DNA of 40,250 nt from Oscillospiraceae bacterium (GTDB taxonomy: Bacteria; Bacillota; Clostridia; Oscillospirales; Ruminococcaceae), in contig SVMX01000013.1 of assembly GCA_015067175.1 (NCBI GenBank), positions 1-40,250 on the forward strand, in the 5' to 3' direction. Positions 15,300-25,086 of this stretch are shown here, piece by piece (within the stretch, counting starts at the first letter, position 1; each line of letters starts with the position of its first letter). The notes beneath the pieces are model-generated. The model was not told the DNA's origin. It saw only the letters and a program-made list of their open reading frames with translations, and did not search any database. The position numbers were made by a program, and so were the translations under genes.

Positions 15300-17660
15300 T
15301 CATACCTTTTTTATCCTTGCGTAATTTGCCATAAGCTTCTTTATGCCTGCCTTATCGAAATTAATCGACAGCATTGTGTCGTTGCCCATGCGCGTTGCCT
15401 GCGTTACGGTGCCCTCGCCGAATACGTTATGGCGTACTCTGTCGCCCTCGGCAAACACCTCTCCCGAAGCGACAGGCTGAGGGATAACAGGCTTCTTTGC
15501 CGCTTCCTTTGCGAGATAATCGGGCTTCTGCGGCTTTGTCCATGTGCTTGCCATAGCATTTTCGCTGACAGGTCTGCCGCCTTTCATAACGATAAGCTCC
15601 TCGGGTATCTCGCGGATAAACGTAGACAACTTGTTGCGCATTGTCTGACCATACAGCATACGATACTGCGTGTGGGTAACATAAAGGCTGCGCTTAGCGC
15701 GTGTTATCGCAACATAAGCAAGCCTGCGCTCCTCCTCCATCTCGGAGTTATCTCCAAGACTGCGGTAGCTTGGGAAGATATTATCCTCCGCACCCACCAG
15801 AAACACCGTATCAAACTCAAGACCCTTTGCGCTGTGCATCGTCATCAGCGACACTCTGTCAGCATCGCTGTCGTAGCTGTCAAGATCGGACACCAGCGCC
15901 ACCTGCTCCAGAAAATCGGGCAGCGTGATGTTTTCGTCCTCCTCAATAGCTGCAAGCGCATTGGATTTAAGCTCGTTGATGTTGTCTATTCGTGCGGCGC
16001 CCTCATCGCCCAAGGCTCTCATTGCCTGCATATAGCCGCTTTTTTCCGCAACAGCGTCGATAAGCTCGGCAAGGTCCAGTGTATCGGAAAGCTCTTCCAG
16101 CTCATCAAACAGGTTAGCTGCGGCTCTGAGCGCCTTTTCCTTGCGCGAAAGCCCCTCATACTGCGCCGCATTGCGGCACACTTCGATAGGCGATAAGCTA
16201 AGCCCCTGAGCAATACGCACTATCTCGTCTACAGTAGCGTCACCTATGCCGCGCTTCGGCTCGTTGATAACTCTGCGGAAACGCACGATATCGTTGGGGT
16301 TGTTTATCAGCGCAAGATAGGACATGATATCCTTTATCTCCTTGCGGTCATAGAAGCGCATACCGCCTACTATCTTATAAGGGATACCCGACCTTGCAAG
16401 AGCGTTCTCAAAGCTGCGCGACTGAGCATTGCTGCGATACAGCAAAGCGTAATCGGAATAGCTCTTGCCCTCCTTTTCACCCTCAAGTATCTTATCTGCG
16501 ATAAATCTCGCCTCGGCAGCCTCGCTCTCGAATTTATGGCACTGTATCTTCTCGCCTGCGCCAAGCTCCGACCAAAGCGCCTTATCCTTGCGCTGACGGT
16601 TGTTTCTTATGACTGCATTTGCGGCGTTGAGGATATTTTCGGTAGAGCGGTAATTCTGCTCAAGCCTTATAACCTCGCAGCCCTTGTATTGCTTTTCAAA
16701 GCTTAAGATATTTTCGATGGTTGCGCCGCGGAAGCGATAGATACTCTGGTCATCGTCACCAACAACGCAGAGATTTCCGTTTTCGCCTGCCAAAAGCGAA
16801 ACCAAACGATACTGCGCGATATTCGTATCTTGATACTCGTCCACCATGATGTACTTATAAAGGTTGCGATAGTGGCGCAGCACCTCGGGATTTTCTTCAA
16901 AAAGGCGCACCGTAAGGCAGATTATATCGTCAAAATCCACTGCATTTGCCGCCTGAAGCGCCGCCTGATAGTCCTTGTAGATATCCGCAGCGCGCTTGTC
17001 CATGATATCCATAGAGCCTTGCGCGGTCTGAGCAAACTCCGCAGGGCCAATCATCTTATCCTTGCAGCGTGAGATTATGTTCTTAAACACCTTGGGATTG
17101 AACACCTTTTCGTCAATGCCCTGATTCTTCATAGCGTCCTTAATGATACGCTTTGCATCGTCCTCGTCGTAGATAGTAAAGCCGCTCTTGTAGCCGAGAT
17201 GCTCTATCTCGCGGCGCAGTATCTTCACGCACGCAGAGTGGAATGTGGAAGCATTTATACGCTCCGCCTCCTCGCCTATCATCGAGATAAGGCGTGCTTT
17301 AAGCTCGCTCGCTGCCTTATTTGTGAACGTAATAGCAAGGATATTCCACGGAGCTATCGGGTCAACGGAGACTATATCCGCAAGGCGCTCGGCATTTTCG
17401 GGAGTTTTGGGAAGCGCGGGAAATTGATAGAGAAACTCTTCCTCCTCTGCCGAGATACCGCGCACCTCGGTGTCGTTATAAGCATTGCCGAAACGCATCA
17501 TATTTGCGATACGGTTACACAGCACAGTCGTTTTTCCGCTGCCTGCGCCTGCGATTATCAGCACAGCGCCATTCACCTTAAAAACAGCCTTGCGCTGCAT
17601 TTCGTTGGTTCGCGCAAAAAAGCTGTCCAGCGCATTCCTTTTTAATGTCAAATAATCCAA
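15300..17660 (-). CDS. pcrA: ATP-dependent DNA helicase PcrA/UvrD
   Basis: PcrA is a 3'-5' superfamily 1 helicase used in nucleotide excision repair, in removing RecA filaments and at replication-transcription conflicts. The 786-aa protein has Walker A GAGSGKTT (residues 38-45), VDEYQDTN, GDDDQSIYRFRGA, the LEQNYRS motif, and TMHSAKGLEFDTVFL. It ends in a C-terminal segment with VRHNVFGEGTV that matches the RNA-polymerase-binding tail of PcrA. The start is TTG with AAAGGA about 11 bases upstream. It is transcribed alone, between its own terminator and the repeat at 17683-17757. Confidence 0.96.
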   Translation of the reverse strand: MDYLTLKRNALDSFFARTNEMQRKAVFKVNGAVLIIAGAGSGKTTVLCNRIANMMRFGNAYNDTEVRGISAEEEEFLYQFPALPKTPENAERLADIVSVDPIAPWNILAITFTNKAASELKARLISMIGEEAERINASTFHSACVKILRREIEHLGYKSGFTIYDEDDAKRIIKDAMKNQGIDEKVFNPKVFKNIISRCKDKMIGPAEFAQTAQGSMDIMDKRAADIYKDYQAALQAANAVDFDDIICLTVRLFEENPEVLRHYRNLYKYIMVDEYQDTNIAQYRLVSLLAGENGNLCVVGDDDQSIYRFRGATIENILSFEKQYKGCEVIRLEQNYRSTENILNAANAVIRNNRQRKDKALWSELGAGEKIQCHKFESEAAEARFIADKILEGEKEGKSYSDYALLYRSNAQSRSFENALARSGIPYKIVGGMRFYDRKEIKDIMSYLALINNPNDIVRFRRVINEPKRGIGDATVDEIVRIAQGLSLSPIEVCRNAAQYEGLSRKEKALRAAANLFDELEELSDTLDLAELIDAVAEKSGYMQAMRALGDEGAARIDNINELKSNALAAIEEDENITLPDFLEQVALVSDLDSYDSDADRVSLMTMHSAKGLEFDTVFLVGAEDNIFPSYRSLGDNSEMEEERRLAYVAITRAKRSLYVTHTQYRMLYGQTMRNKLSTFIREIPEELIVMKGGRPVSENAMASTWTKPQKPDYLAKEAAKKPVIPQPVASGEVFAEGDRVRHNVFGEGTVTQATRMGNDTMLSINFDKAGIKKLMANYARIKKV

Positions 17661-17682
17661 AATAATTACCGTCCTTTATTTG

Positions 17683-17757
17683 ATGAGGAATTTAAAACAA
17701 GAAATGAGGAATTTTGGTGCGCACACCTTAATTCCTCATTCCTCACTCCTAATTACT
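17683..17757. repeat. REP-like palindromic repeat between the SPFH gene and pcrA
   Basis: An 11-bp perfect inverted repeat (17703-17713 and 17730-17740, AATGAGGAATT) encloses a second stem GGTG/CACC with a CGCA loop. It is flanked by further copies of GAGGAAT-like heptamers (17684-17690 and 17736-17750). The hairpin lies directly past the SPFH stop codon and could terminate that transcript. It looks like a dispersed intergenic repeat, but no second copy is present in this window. Confidence 0.7.
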
Positions 17758-17765
17758 GATTTTTA

Positions 17766-18686
17766 TTACTGTGCGGGAGTGGTTGACGCAGGATTGTTGT
17801 TTTTCTGCGTTGACGCGTAATCTCCGTCAAGTGCAATGAACGGATTTACCTCTGTGCCGATAGCCTGCGGCAGAATGCCGTTCCAGTTGCTGATCTTGAG
17901 GTAGTCTATGTAGTTCGGGGACTGCGCGATCTGCTCCTGCACTACCTTGATAGCATAAGCCTCAGCGTCTGCCTTGATCTTCTGAGAATCAGCCTCAGCC
18001 TGCGCTGCGATTACCTGCTGCTTAGCTTCTTCTTCCTTCTCAGCGGTCTTGTTCTGCATCTTCAGCGCGTCCTGTGCAGCGATAACCTTTGCCTGAATAG
18101 ACTGTTCGAAAGCGTCATCAAAGGACAGATTTTCGATAGCGAACGCAGTAACGATGATTCCCTGCGGAGCAAGAGTTTCCTTAAGCTCCTCATAAATGGA
18201 GTTCTGAACATCGGAACGATTCTGAACCAGCTTTTCAGCCTGTACCTTACCGATCTCGTCCTTTGCGATCTTTGCAACATTGGGAACCAGCAGCTTTGTT
18301 TCAACATTGGGAATACCAATGCTTCTGATGATATCGGAAAGCTGTGTTCCGTCGTAGTAGTAGTTCACTTTCAGCATAAGTGTGTTTACGGTCTGTGTGT
18401 CGCTGGTGTAAGCGTCTGTTGTTACGGAATAGATCTGCTCACGGGTATCTACCTGCTCGATCTCCTCCACAAAAGGAATGTGGAAGTTAAGACCTGCGGA
18501 CAGGCTGCTGTCAACGATCTTACCAAACTGATACTTAACGCCGATAAAGCCCTCGTTTACAACAGTGAAGCTGTTGAACAGAACGATAAGCACAAACACG
18601 ATGATAACACCGATAAGAACGAATACGCCCAAGCCCTTAGCGTTTCCCTCGGGCTTCTTTTCTGTAGAAAAATTAAATGTAGCCAT
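17766..18686 (-). CDS. SPFH/band 7 (prohibitin-like) membrane protein
   Basis: The 306-aa protein has one membrane segment at about residues 20-43 near the N-terminus. A band 7 domain with the GFIGVKYQFGKI start follows, then a coiled-coil region rich in A, E, K and Q (about 205-255). SPFH proteins form large ring-shaped oligomers in membrane microdomains and often guard membrane proteases or other complexes. No NfeD or protease gene stands beside it. It follows the activase gene by 24 bases and is probably co-transcribed with it. The start has AAGGAGCTTATT. Confidence 0.9.
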   Translation of the reverse strand: MATFNFSTEKKPEGNAKGLGVFVLIGVIIVFVLIVLFNSFTVVNEGFIGVKYQFGKIVDSSLSAGLNFHIPFVEEIEQVDTREQIYSVTTDAYTSDTQTVNTLMLKVNYYYDGTQLSDIIRSIGIPNVETKLLVPNVAKIAKDEIGKVQAEKLVQNRSDVQNSIYEELKETLAPQGIIVTAFAIENLSFDDAFEQSIQAKVIAAQDALKMQNKTAEKEEEAKQQVIAAQAEADSQKIKADAEAYAIKVVQEQIAQSPNYIDYLKISNWNGILPQAIGTEVNPFIALDGDYASTQKNNNPASTTPAQ

Positions 18687-18710
18687 AATAAGCTCCTTTC
18701 TTTTCTGTCC

Positions 18711-21700
18711 TTAGTTCATGGAATCTGCAATTTCGGAATATCTATCCTCAAGCTCCGCCTTTGGTACAACAGCGCTGCGGCTGATTCCCGCATTGGCGTA
18801 AGCCTGCGTCAGCATAAGCTTTATACGGTTTACCTGATTTACCTCGGAAGCGCCGGGGTCAAAGTCTACCGCCACGATATTAGACAGCGGATACTGTCTG
18901 CGCAGCTCGCCGATAACGCCCTTACCCGTAACGTGGTTAGGCAGGCAGGCAAACGGCTGCATACATACGATATTGGGAACTCCCTCATGTATAAGCTCTA
19001 TCATCTCAGCGCAAAGGAACCAACCCTCGCCCGCGATATTACCGGGAGATACGATGGATTTTACGGACTCGCGCATCTCAAAGATATCGCCGGGACAGCC
19101 AAACTTCGTGCCCTTTACAGCCTTGCGGTAGCTGCTCTCCATAAGTCTTATGAACTTAACTGCGGCATTCTCCGCAAAAGCCTTTTTCTTGGAGATATAA
19201 AGCAGCTCGCTTTTTGTAACACCGTGCGAGCATACATAGTAGAAGAAGCCCATAAGGTCGGGAACCACTACCTCGCAGCCCTCGTTTTCAAGCAGACCGA
19301 TTATATCGTTATTTGCAACAGGGTGGAACTTTACGAGTATCTCTCCGACAAGTCCTACCTTGGGCTTTTTGATATCCAGCACAGGGAACTCCGAGAAGTC
19401 CTTTACGATAGCGCGCACATTCTTATTGAAGCGGCTTATCGACAGCGTTTTAAGCTCATCGCGCAGGAACACCCTCCACTTCTCGTAAAGAGCATTTGCA
19501 CTGCCCTTTTCTATCTCATAAGGACGCACCTTGTAAAGACAGCGTGAAAGCACATCACCGTAAACAACGCCCATAAACGCACGCATCGCCATTCCGAGCG
19601 AGAGCTTGAAGCCGCTCTGCTTTTCAAGTCCGACAACGTTCAGCGAGATAAGCGGAATGTTCTCATGACCTGCGTCCTTGAGCGCCTTTTTCAGCATTCC
19701 CACATAGTTTGTCGCACGGCACGCGCCGCCTGTCTGGGTTATCATTACAGATGTGTTGTTAAGGTCATACTTGCCGCTGTTCAGCGCATACAAAAGCTGT
19801 CCCAGCATAAGTATAGACGGATAGCACGCGTCGTTGTTGACGTATTTCAGACCCTCCTCAACTACAGCCTTGGAGCAGTCCTTAAGAATAACGGCATTAT
19901 AACCGCTGTGCTGAAACGCAGCCTCAAGCATATCGAAGTGAATAGGCGCCATCTGAGGACAAAGGATCGTGTGCTTTTCGCGCATCTCCTTTGTAAATTC
20001 GGGCTGCTTTATGTAGCCGACATGACCCTGCACGGGCTTAAAGTTGTGACGCTTTCTCTCCTCCACAACGGAAATGAGCGAACGCAGTCTGATTCTCGCC
20101 GCACCGAGGTTGTTTACCTCGTCTATCTTGAGGCAGGTGTACATCTTGCCGAAGCTTCTCAGTATCTCCTGCACCTGGTCTGTCGTGATAGCGTCAAGAC
20201 CGCAGCCGAAGCTGTTAAGCTGAACGAGCTCCAGACAATCGTGCTTTCCGACAACATGAGCCGCACCGTAAAGCCTTGTATGATACATCCACTGGTCAAC
20301 GACACGGATAGGACGAACTATCTCCTCAAGGTGAGCGATACAGTCCTCCGTAAATACCGCGTAGCCGTAGCCCGTAAGCATCTCGGGCAGACCGTGGTTT
20401 ATCTCGGGGTCGATATGGTAGGGACGACCTGCAAGGACTATACCCTGCTTGCCGTTTTCCTCCAGATATTTCAGAGTTTCCTCGCCCTTGGTGCGCATTT
20501 CAAGCTTGAACGCCTCGTCCTCTGCGTAAGCAGCCTCAAGCGCTTTCTTTATCTCCGCCTTGGTGAATTTCATGTCTGTGAGCGAAGAAGAAAGCTCCTC
20601 ATACAGACGCTCGCCCATTCTCTTCTTATGGAAGATAGGCAGGAACGGATTTAAGAACTTAACGTCCTTGCGAAGCTCGGGAACAGAGTTCTTTATTACC
20701 TCGCTGTAGGTCGCAACAACAGGGCAGTTGTAGTGATTGTCTGCGCCGTTTGCTTCGCCCATCTCATAGGGCATTGAGGGATAGAATATCAGCTTTACGC
20801 CGTCGTCAACAAGTGCCTGAATATGTCCGTGCGCGAGCTTTGCGGGATAGCATACGGACTCAGACGGCATTGTTTCGATACCGCGGTCATATATCTCACG
20901 GGAGGATTTCGGCGACAGCTTTACGCTGAAGCCAAGCTCTGTAAAGAACGTATGCCAGAACGGATAGTTCTCATACAGACCGAGGATTCTCGGAATACCG
21001 ATAACGCCGCGCTTTGCAGTGCTTTCAGGTAAGCTCTCTCGGTCAAACAGCAGATGATATTTATAATCAAACAGATTGGGCAGCTTTTCCTCGCCCGATA
21101 CATTTCCCGCACCGCGCTCACAGCGGTTGTTGCTTATGTATCGCTTGCCATCGGGGAACTTTGTGATAGTCAGCAGGCAGTTGTTGCTGCACTTTCCGCA
21201 GCGCGCGGTAGTCTTTTCGACCTTAAAGCCGTCAAGAGCCTCTGCCTTTGCGATATTGGAGCCGTTTCCGTCGTCGCGCTCGATCGCAATAAGCGCACTT
21301 CCGTAAGCTCCCATAAGTCCCGCCTTGTCGGGACGGATAACCTTTTTGTCAACGATAGACTCGAATGCGCGCAGAACGGAATCGTTCATGAAAGTACCGC
21401 CCTGAACGATTATCTTATCACCCATTGTGGAGGTGTCGCGCAGCTTTATAACCTTGAACAGCGCGTTCTTTACAACAGAATAGGAAAGACCTGCCGAGAT
21501 ATCCGCTACGGTCGCACCCTCTTTCTGAGCCTGCTTAACGCGCGAGTTCATGAATACAGTACAGCGCGAGCCGAGGTCTACGGGGTTTTCTGCGGTAAGA
21601 CCCAGCTTTGCAAACTCCTCACTGGTCATGCCAAGTGCATTTGCGAAATTCTCGATAAACGAGCCGCAGCCGCTGGAGCAAGCCTCGTTCAGCAGAATGC

Positions 21701-23000
21701 TCTCTATCTCGCCGTTTTTGACCTGCATACACTTCATATCCTGACCGCCGATGTCAAGGATAAACTCAGCGCCGGGAAGTATCTTATCAGCAGCCTTGTA
21801 GTGCGCCATTGTTTCTATCTCGCCGAAGTCAGCACCGAGAGCCGCTTTTATAAGGTGCTCGCCGTAGCCTGTGGTGCAGGCCTTTGCTATGTACGCCCCC
21901 TCGGGAAGCTGTGAATATATCTCTTTCAGTATACCGATAACGGACTTCAGCGGGTCGCCGCCGTTGCCTGCATAGTGCGAATACAGTATCCTTGCGTCCT
22001 TGTCAAGCAGTACTGCCTTTGTTGTGGTAGAGCCTGCGTCAACGCCAAGATAGGACGCGCCGCTGTGCTTTGCGATATCCGCTGTCGGGATAATCGCCTT
22101 TGCATGGCGCTCCTTGAACTCGCGAAGCTCCTCCTCGCTCTTAAACAGCGGAGCAAGACGCTCCACCTCACGAAGCTGATTGCTTTCAAGGTTTGAGGAC
22201 TTCTCAACAAGAGTATCCATATCAGCCTCAGCGCTTTCATCTGACAGCGCACAGCCCATGGAAACAAAAAGATTTGCGTTTTCGGGGAAGATTATCTGCT
22301 CCTCAGTTAAGTTCAGCGTTTCGATAAAGCGCTGACGAAGCTCCGACAGATAGTGCAGAGGTCCGCCAAGGAACGCAACGTTGCCCTTGATGGGCTTTCC
22401 GCAGGCAAGTCCACTTATCGTCTGGTTTACTACCGACTGGAAAACGGAAGCCGCAACGTCGCTGCGCTTTGCACCGTCGTTCAGCAGCGGCTGGATATCG
22501 CTCTTTGCGAAAACGCCGCAGCGCGAAGCTATCGGATAAATAGTGGTGTGTTTTTTTGCAAGCTCGTTAAGACCGCCGATATCCGTGTTGATAAGCGCCG
22601 CCATCTGGTCGATAAACGCGCCTGTGCCGCCTGCACAAGTACCGTTCATACGCTGCTCAAGACCGCCTGTGAGATATGTGATCTTAGCGTCCTCGCCGCC
22701 AAGCTCTATCGCAACATCAGTCTGAGGGATAAGCTTGCGGATAGCATTTGTTCCCGCTGCAACCTCCTGCACGAACGGTATGCCAAGCCACTTTGACACA
22801 GAGATACCGCCCGAGCCTGTAACAGCGATCATCACACGCTCGCCCGAAAGCTCCTTTCCTGCGTCCGCGATTATATCGGACACTGTCTTTCTTATATCTG
22901 AAAAATGTCTTTTGTACTGACTGTATAGCAGCTCGCCGCCCTCGCTCAAAACAGCGACCTTAACGGTAGTTGAGCCAATATCCAGACCAACTCGTTTCAA
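18711..23000 (-). CDS. 2-hydroxyacyl-CoA dehydratase activase, giant fused form
   Basis: Proteins of this group use ATP to inject an electron through a 4Fe-4S cluster into radical 2-hydroxyacyl-CoA dehydratases. The roughly 1429-aa protein has two BadF/BcrA-type ATPase domains in tandem. The first has [13 protein letters not shown] at the N-terminus and [13 protein letters not shown]; the second has [16 protein letters not shown] near residue 320 and [20 protein letters not shown] near 445. Next come a four-cysteine segment (CGKCSNNC, then C with RGAG), a DUF2229-type region, and a long C-terminal part like dehydratase subunits. The start is TTG at 23000, 8 bases after AAAGGG; another TTG lies 9 bases upstream. 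No separate dehydratase gene is adjacent, so the substrate is unknown. Confidence 0.9.
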   Translation of the reverse strand: MKRVGLDIGSTTVKVAVLSEGGELLYSQYKRHFSDIRKTVSDIIADAGKELSGERVMIAVTGSGGISVSKWLGIPFVQEVAAGTNAIRKLIPQTDVAIELGGEDAKITYLTGGLEQRMNGTCAGGTGAFIDQMAALINTDIGGLNELAKKHTTIYPIASRCGVFAKSDIQPLLNDGAKRSDVAASVFQSVVNQTISGLACGKPIKGNVAFLGGPLHYLSELRQRFIETLNLTEEQIIFPENANLFVSMGCALSDESAEADMDTLVEKSSNLESNQLREVERLAPLFKSEEELREFKERHAKAIIPTADIAKHSGASYLGVDAGSTTTKAVLLDKDARILYSHYAGNGGDPLKSVIGILKEIYSQLPEGAYIAKACTTGYGEHLIKAALGADFGEIETMAHYKAADKILPGAEFILDIGGQDMKCMQVKNGEIESILLNEACSSGCGSFIENFANALGMTSEEFAKLGLTAENPVDLGSRCTVFMNSRVKQAQKEGATVADISAGLSYSVVKNALFKVIKLRDTSTMGDKIIVQGGTFMNDSVLRAFESIVDKKVIRPDKAGLMGAYGSALIAIERDDGNGSNIAKAEALDGFKVEKTTARCGKCSNNCLLTITKFPDGKRYISNNRCERGAGNVSGEEKLPNLFDYKYHLLFDRESLPESTAKRGVIGIPRILGLYENYPFWHTFFTELGFSVKLSPKSSREIYDRGIETMPSESVCYPAKLAHGHIQALVDDGVKLIFYPSMPYEMGEANGADNHYNCPVVATYSEVIKNSVPELRKDVKFLNPFLPIFHKKRMGERLYEELSSSLTDMKFTKAEIKKALEAAYAEDEAFKLEMRTKGEETLKYLEENGKQGIVLAGRPYHIDPEINHGLPEMLTGYGYAVFTEDCIAHLEEIVRPIRVVDQWMYHTRLYGAAHVVGKHDCLELVQLNSFGCGLDAITTDQVQEILRSFGKMYTCLKIDEVNNLGAARIRLRSLISVVEERKRHNFKPVQGHVGYIKQPEFTKEMREKHTILCPQMAPIHFDMLEAAFQHSGYNAVILKDCSKAVVEEGLKYVNNDACYPSILMLGQLLYALNSGKYDLNNTSVMITQTGGACRATNYVGMLKKALKDAGHENIPLISLNVVGLEKQSGFKLSLGMAMRAFMGVVYGDVLSRCLYKVRPYEIEKGSANALYEKWRVFLRDELKTLSISRFNKNVRAIVKDFSEFPVLDIKKPKVGLVGEILVKFHPVANNDIIGLLENEGCEVVVPDLMGFFYYVCSHGVTKSELLYISKKKAFAENAAVKFIRLMESSYRKAVKGTKFGCPGDIFEMRESVKSIVSPGNIAGEGWFLCAEMIELIHEGVPNIVCMQPFACLPNHVTGKGVIGELRRQYPLSNIVAVDFDPGASEVNQVNRIKLMLTQAYANAGISRSAVVPKAELEDRYSEIADSMN

Positions 23001-23038
23001 AACGATCAACCCTTTCTTATTTATAAAGCAATATTATA

Positions 23039-23067
23039 ATTATATCACACCTGTCACAAAAATACAA
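23039..23067 (-). promoter_or_regulatory. Promoter of the activase-SPFH operon
   Basis: The minus strand has TTGTAT (23062-23067), a 17-base spacer and TATAAT (23039-23044), about 40 bases before the start of the activase gene. Confidence 0.75.
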
Positions 23068-23117
23068 GTAGTATTTTCGCAGCGAAAACTTATTTACAGC
23101 TAAGAAAACGCCCAAAA

Positions 23118-23135
23118 GCGGGGCATTTGCCCCGC
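23118..23135 (-). terminator. Terminator of the MarR-ABC operon
   Basis: GCGGGGCA and TGCCCCGC form a perfect 8-bp stem with a two-base loop, followed on the minus strand by TTTTGGGCGTTTTC. It lies 10 bases past the second ABC gene. Confidence 0.9.
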
Positions 23136-23145
23136 ACAAGGTGTA

Positions 23146-25086
23146 TTATTCCAGCTCAAATGCGCCCGTATAAAGTCTGTAATACTGACCCTTTTCGGCG
23201 ATAAGCTTTTCATGGCTGCCGCGCTCAATTATTCTTCCGTGGTCAAGCACCATAATAACATCGGAGTTTTTGACGGTTGACAGTCTGTGCGCGATAACAA
23301 ACACAGTTCTGCCCATCATCAGCGCGTCCATGCCTGCCTGAACGATAGCCTCTGTTCTGGTGTCGATAGAGGAAGTAGCTTCGTCAAGTATCATTACTGG
23401 CGGGTCGGCAACCGCCGCTCTCGCGATAGAAAGAAGCTGGCGCTGTCCCTGCGAAAGTCCGCTGCCGCCGTGCGTAAGCACTGTATTGTAGCCATCGGAC
23501 AGCATACGGATAAAGCCATCGGCGTTCACGAGCTTTGCAGCCGCGATGCACTCCTCGTCGGTAGCGTCGGGCTTGCCGTAGCGGAGGTTATCCATGACCG
23601 TGCCCGTGAACAGATTTACGTCCTGAAGCACCACGCCGAGCGAACGGCGCAGGTCGTCCTTTTTGATCTTGTTGATATTTATTCCGTCATAGCGTATCTT
23701 TCCGTCTGCAATATCATAGAAACGGTTGATAAGGTTAGTTATCGTGGTCTTTCCCGCGCCTGTCGCGCCCACAAAGGCTATCTTCTGACCCGGCTCAGCG
23801 TGGATATCTATATTATGCAGCACCAGCTTATCATCAGTATAGCCGAAGTCTACATCGTCAAGCACAACATTTCCGCGAAGCTCGGTGTAGGTAACTGTTC
23901 CGTCGCCGTGAGGGTGCTTCCATGCCCATGTGCCTGTGCGCTCGTCAGCCTCGACAAGCTTGTCGTTGTGGTCGTATTTTGCGTTTACCAAAGTAACATA
24001 GCCGTCATCAGGCTCGGGGTTCTCGTCAAGCAGAGAGAAGATACGCTGCGCGCCTGCCATCGCCATAACAACGGAATTGAGCTGCTGCGACACCTGTCCG
24101 ATAGGTCCGATAAAGCTTCTTGTAAGCTGCAGGAAAGACGCGATAGTGCCGAGCGTAAGAATATTCACCGCAAACACCGCAACGTTCATAACACCGTTTA
24201 TCGCCATGATACCGCCGATTATCGCAATGATAACATACAGGAAATAACCCATGCAGTTGTTTACAGGCATGAGGATATTCGCATAGGAGTTTGCCTTTGC
24301 GATATCGTTTCTCAGCACCTCGTTCTTTTCGCCGAACTCAGCCTTTGCCTTATCCTCATGGCAGAACACCTTAATAACGCGCTGACCGTTTATCATTTCC
24401 TCGATATAGCCGTTGAGGTCTGCGATGGAGGTCTGCTGACGCATAAAGTACTTTCCACTCTTTTTCGCAACAGTACCCGTCACCTTAAAGATAACAAACA
24501 GGAACGCAACAACTATCAGCGTGAGCCAAACGCTCATCGTGAGCATTGAAACGAACACGGAAACGATAGTGATAAGTGAGGAAAGAAACTGCGGCAGCGC
24601 TTGTGATATCATCTGTCTGAGCGCGTCGGTATCGTTGGTGTAAAAGCTCATTACATCGCCGTGTGTATTGGTATCGAAATACTTCACAGGGAGCTTCTGC
24701 ATATGCGAGAACATATCATCGCGTATCGTTTTAAGCACACCCTGCGAAATACTCGCCATCATTCGGTTATAGAACAGCGTGGAGACTATACCCAGCGCAA
24801 ACACTACGCACATTCCGATGATAGCGGAAAGTAGTCCCGAAAAGTCGGGGTCTGTCACGCCTACCAGCGGGATTATATGGTCGTCTATAAGCGTTTTAAT
24901 AAACAGCGACGACGCAACGCCCGCAACAGAGCTGACAACGATGCTTATTGCTACCAATATCACCTGCAAGCGATAGGGCTTCATATATTTCATCAAGCGC
25001 TTCAGCACGCCAGCGTCGAATTTCATCGGCGGTCTGCCGCCCTTAGGGGGCATCGCAGAAGCCTTGTTTTTGTTGTTTTCACTCAT
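23146..25086 (-). CDS. ABC exporter subunit with consensus ATPase site
   Basis: The 646-aa protein is a half-exporter with an N-terminal region of about six membrane segments (from about residue 38 to 330) and a C-terminal nucleotide-binding domain. It has Walker A GATGAGKTT, an LSQGQ signature, Walker B VMILDEATSSID with the catalytic glutamate, and the switch histidine in IAHRLS. An insert of about 50 residues precedes the nucleotide-binding domain. It overlaps the upstream ABC gene by four bases (ATGA), and the pair should form a heterodimer exporting a drug, lipid or peptide. The MarR gene at the head of the operon suggests inducible efflux. Confidence 0.95.
   Translation of the reverse strand: MSENNKNKASAMPPKGGRPPMKFDAGVLKRLMKYMKPYRLQVILVAISIVVSSVAGVASSLFIKTLIDDHIIPLVGVTDPDFSGLLSAIIGMCVVFALGIVSTLFYNRMMASISQGVLKTIRDDMFSHMQKLPVKYFDTNTHGDVMSFYTNDTDALRQMISQALPQFLSSLITIVSVFVSMLTMSVWLTLIVVAFLFVIFKVTGTVAKKSGKYFMRQQTSIADLNGYIEEMINGQRVIKVFCHEDKAKAEFGEKNEVLRNDIAKANSYANILMPVNNCMGYFLYVIIAIIGGIMAINGVMNVAVFAVNILTLGTIASFLQLTRSFIGPIGQVSQQLNSVVMAMAGAQRIFSLLDENPEPDDGYVTLVNAKYDHNDKLVEADERTGTWAWKHPHGDGTVTYTELRGNVVLDDVDFGYTDDKLVLHNIDIHAEPGQKIAFVGATGAGKTTITNLINRFYDIADGKIRYDGININKIKKDDLRRSLGVVLQDVNLFTGTVMDNLRYGKPDATDEECIAAAKLVNADGFIRMLSDGYNTVLTHGGSGLSQGQRQLLSIARAAVADPPVMILDEATSSIDTRTEAIVQAGMDALMMGRTVFVIAHRLSTVKNSDVIMVLDHGRIIERGSHEKLIAEKGQYYRLYTGAFELE

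Noticed and set aside
18480..21914. Several long plus-strand frames (up to 355 codons) across the activase gene
   Set aside because: They are antisense to a protein with clear ATPase motifs, have no ribosome sites and show low-complexity mirror composition.
23287..24549. Long open frame of 420 codons on the plus strand
   Set aside because: It lies wholly antisense to the ABC exporter gene, which has all family motifs. The long frame results from the codon bias of the real gene.
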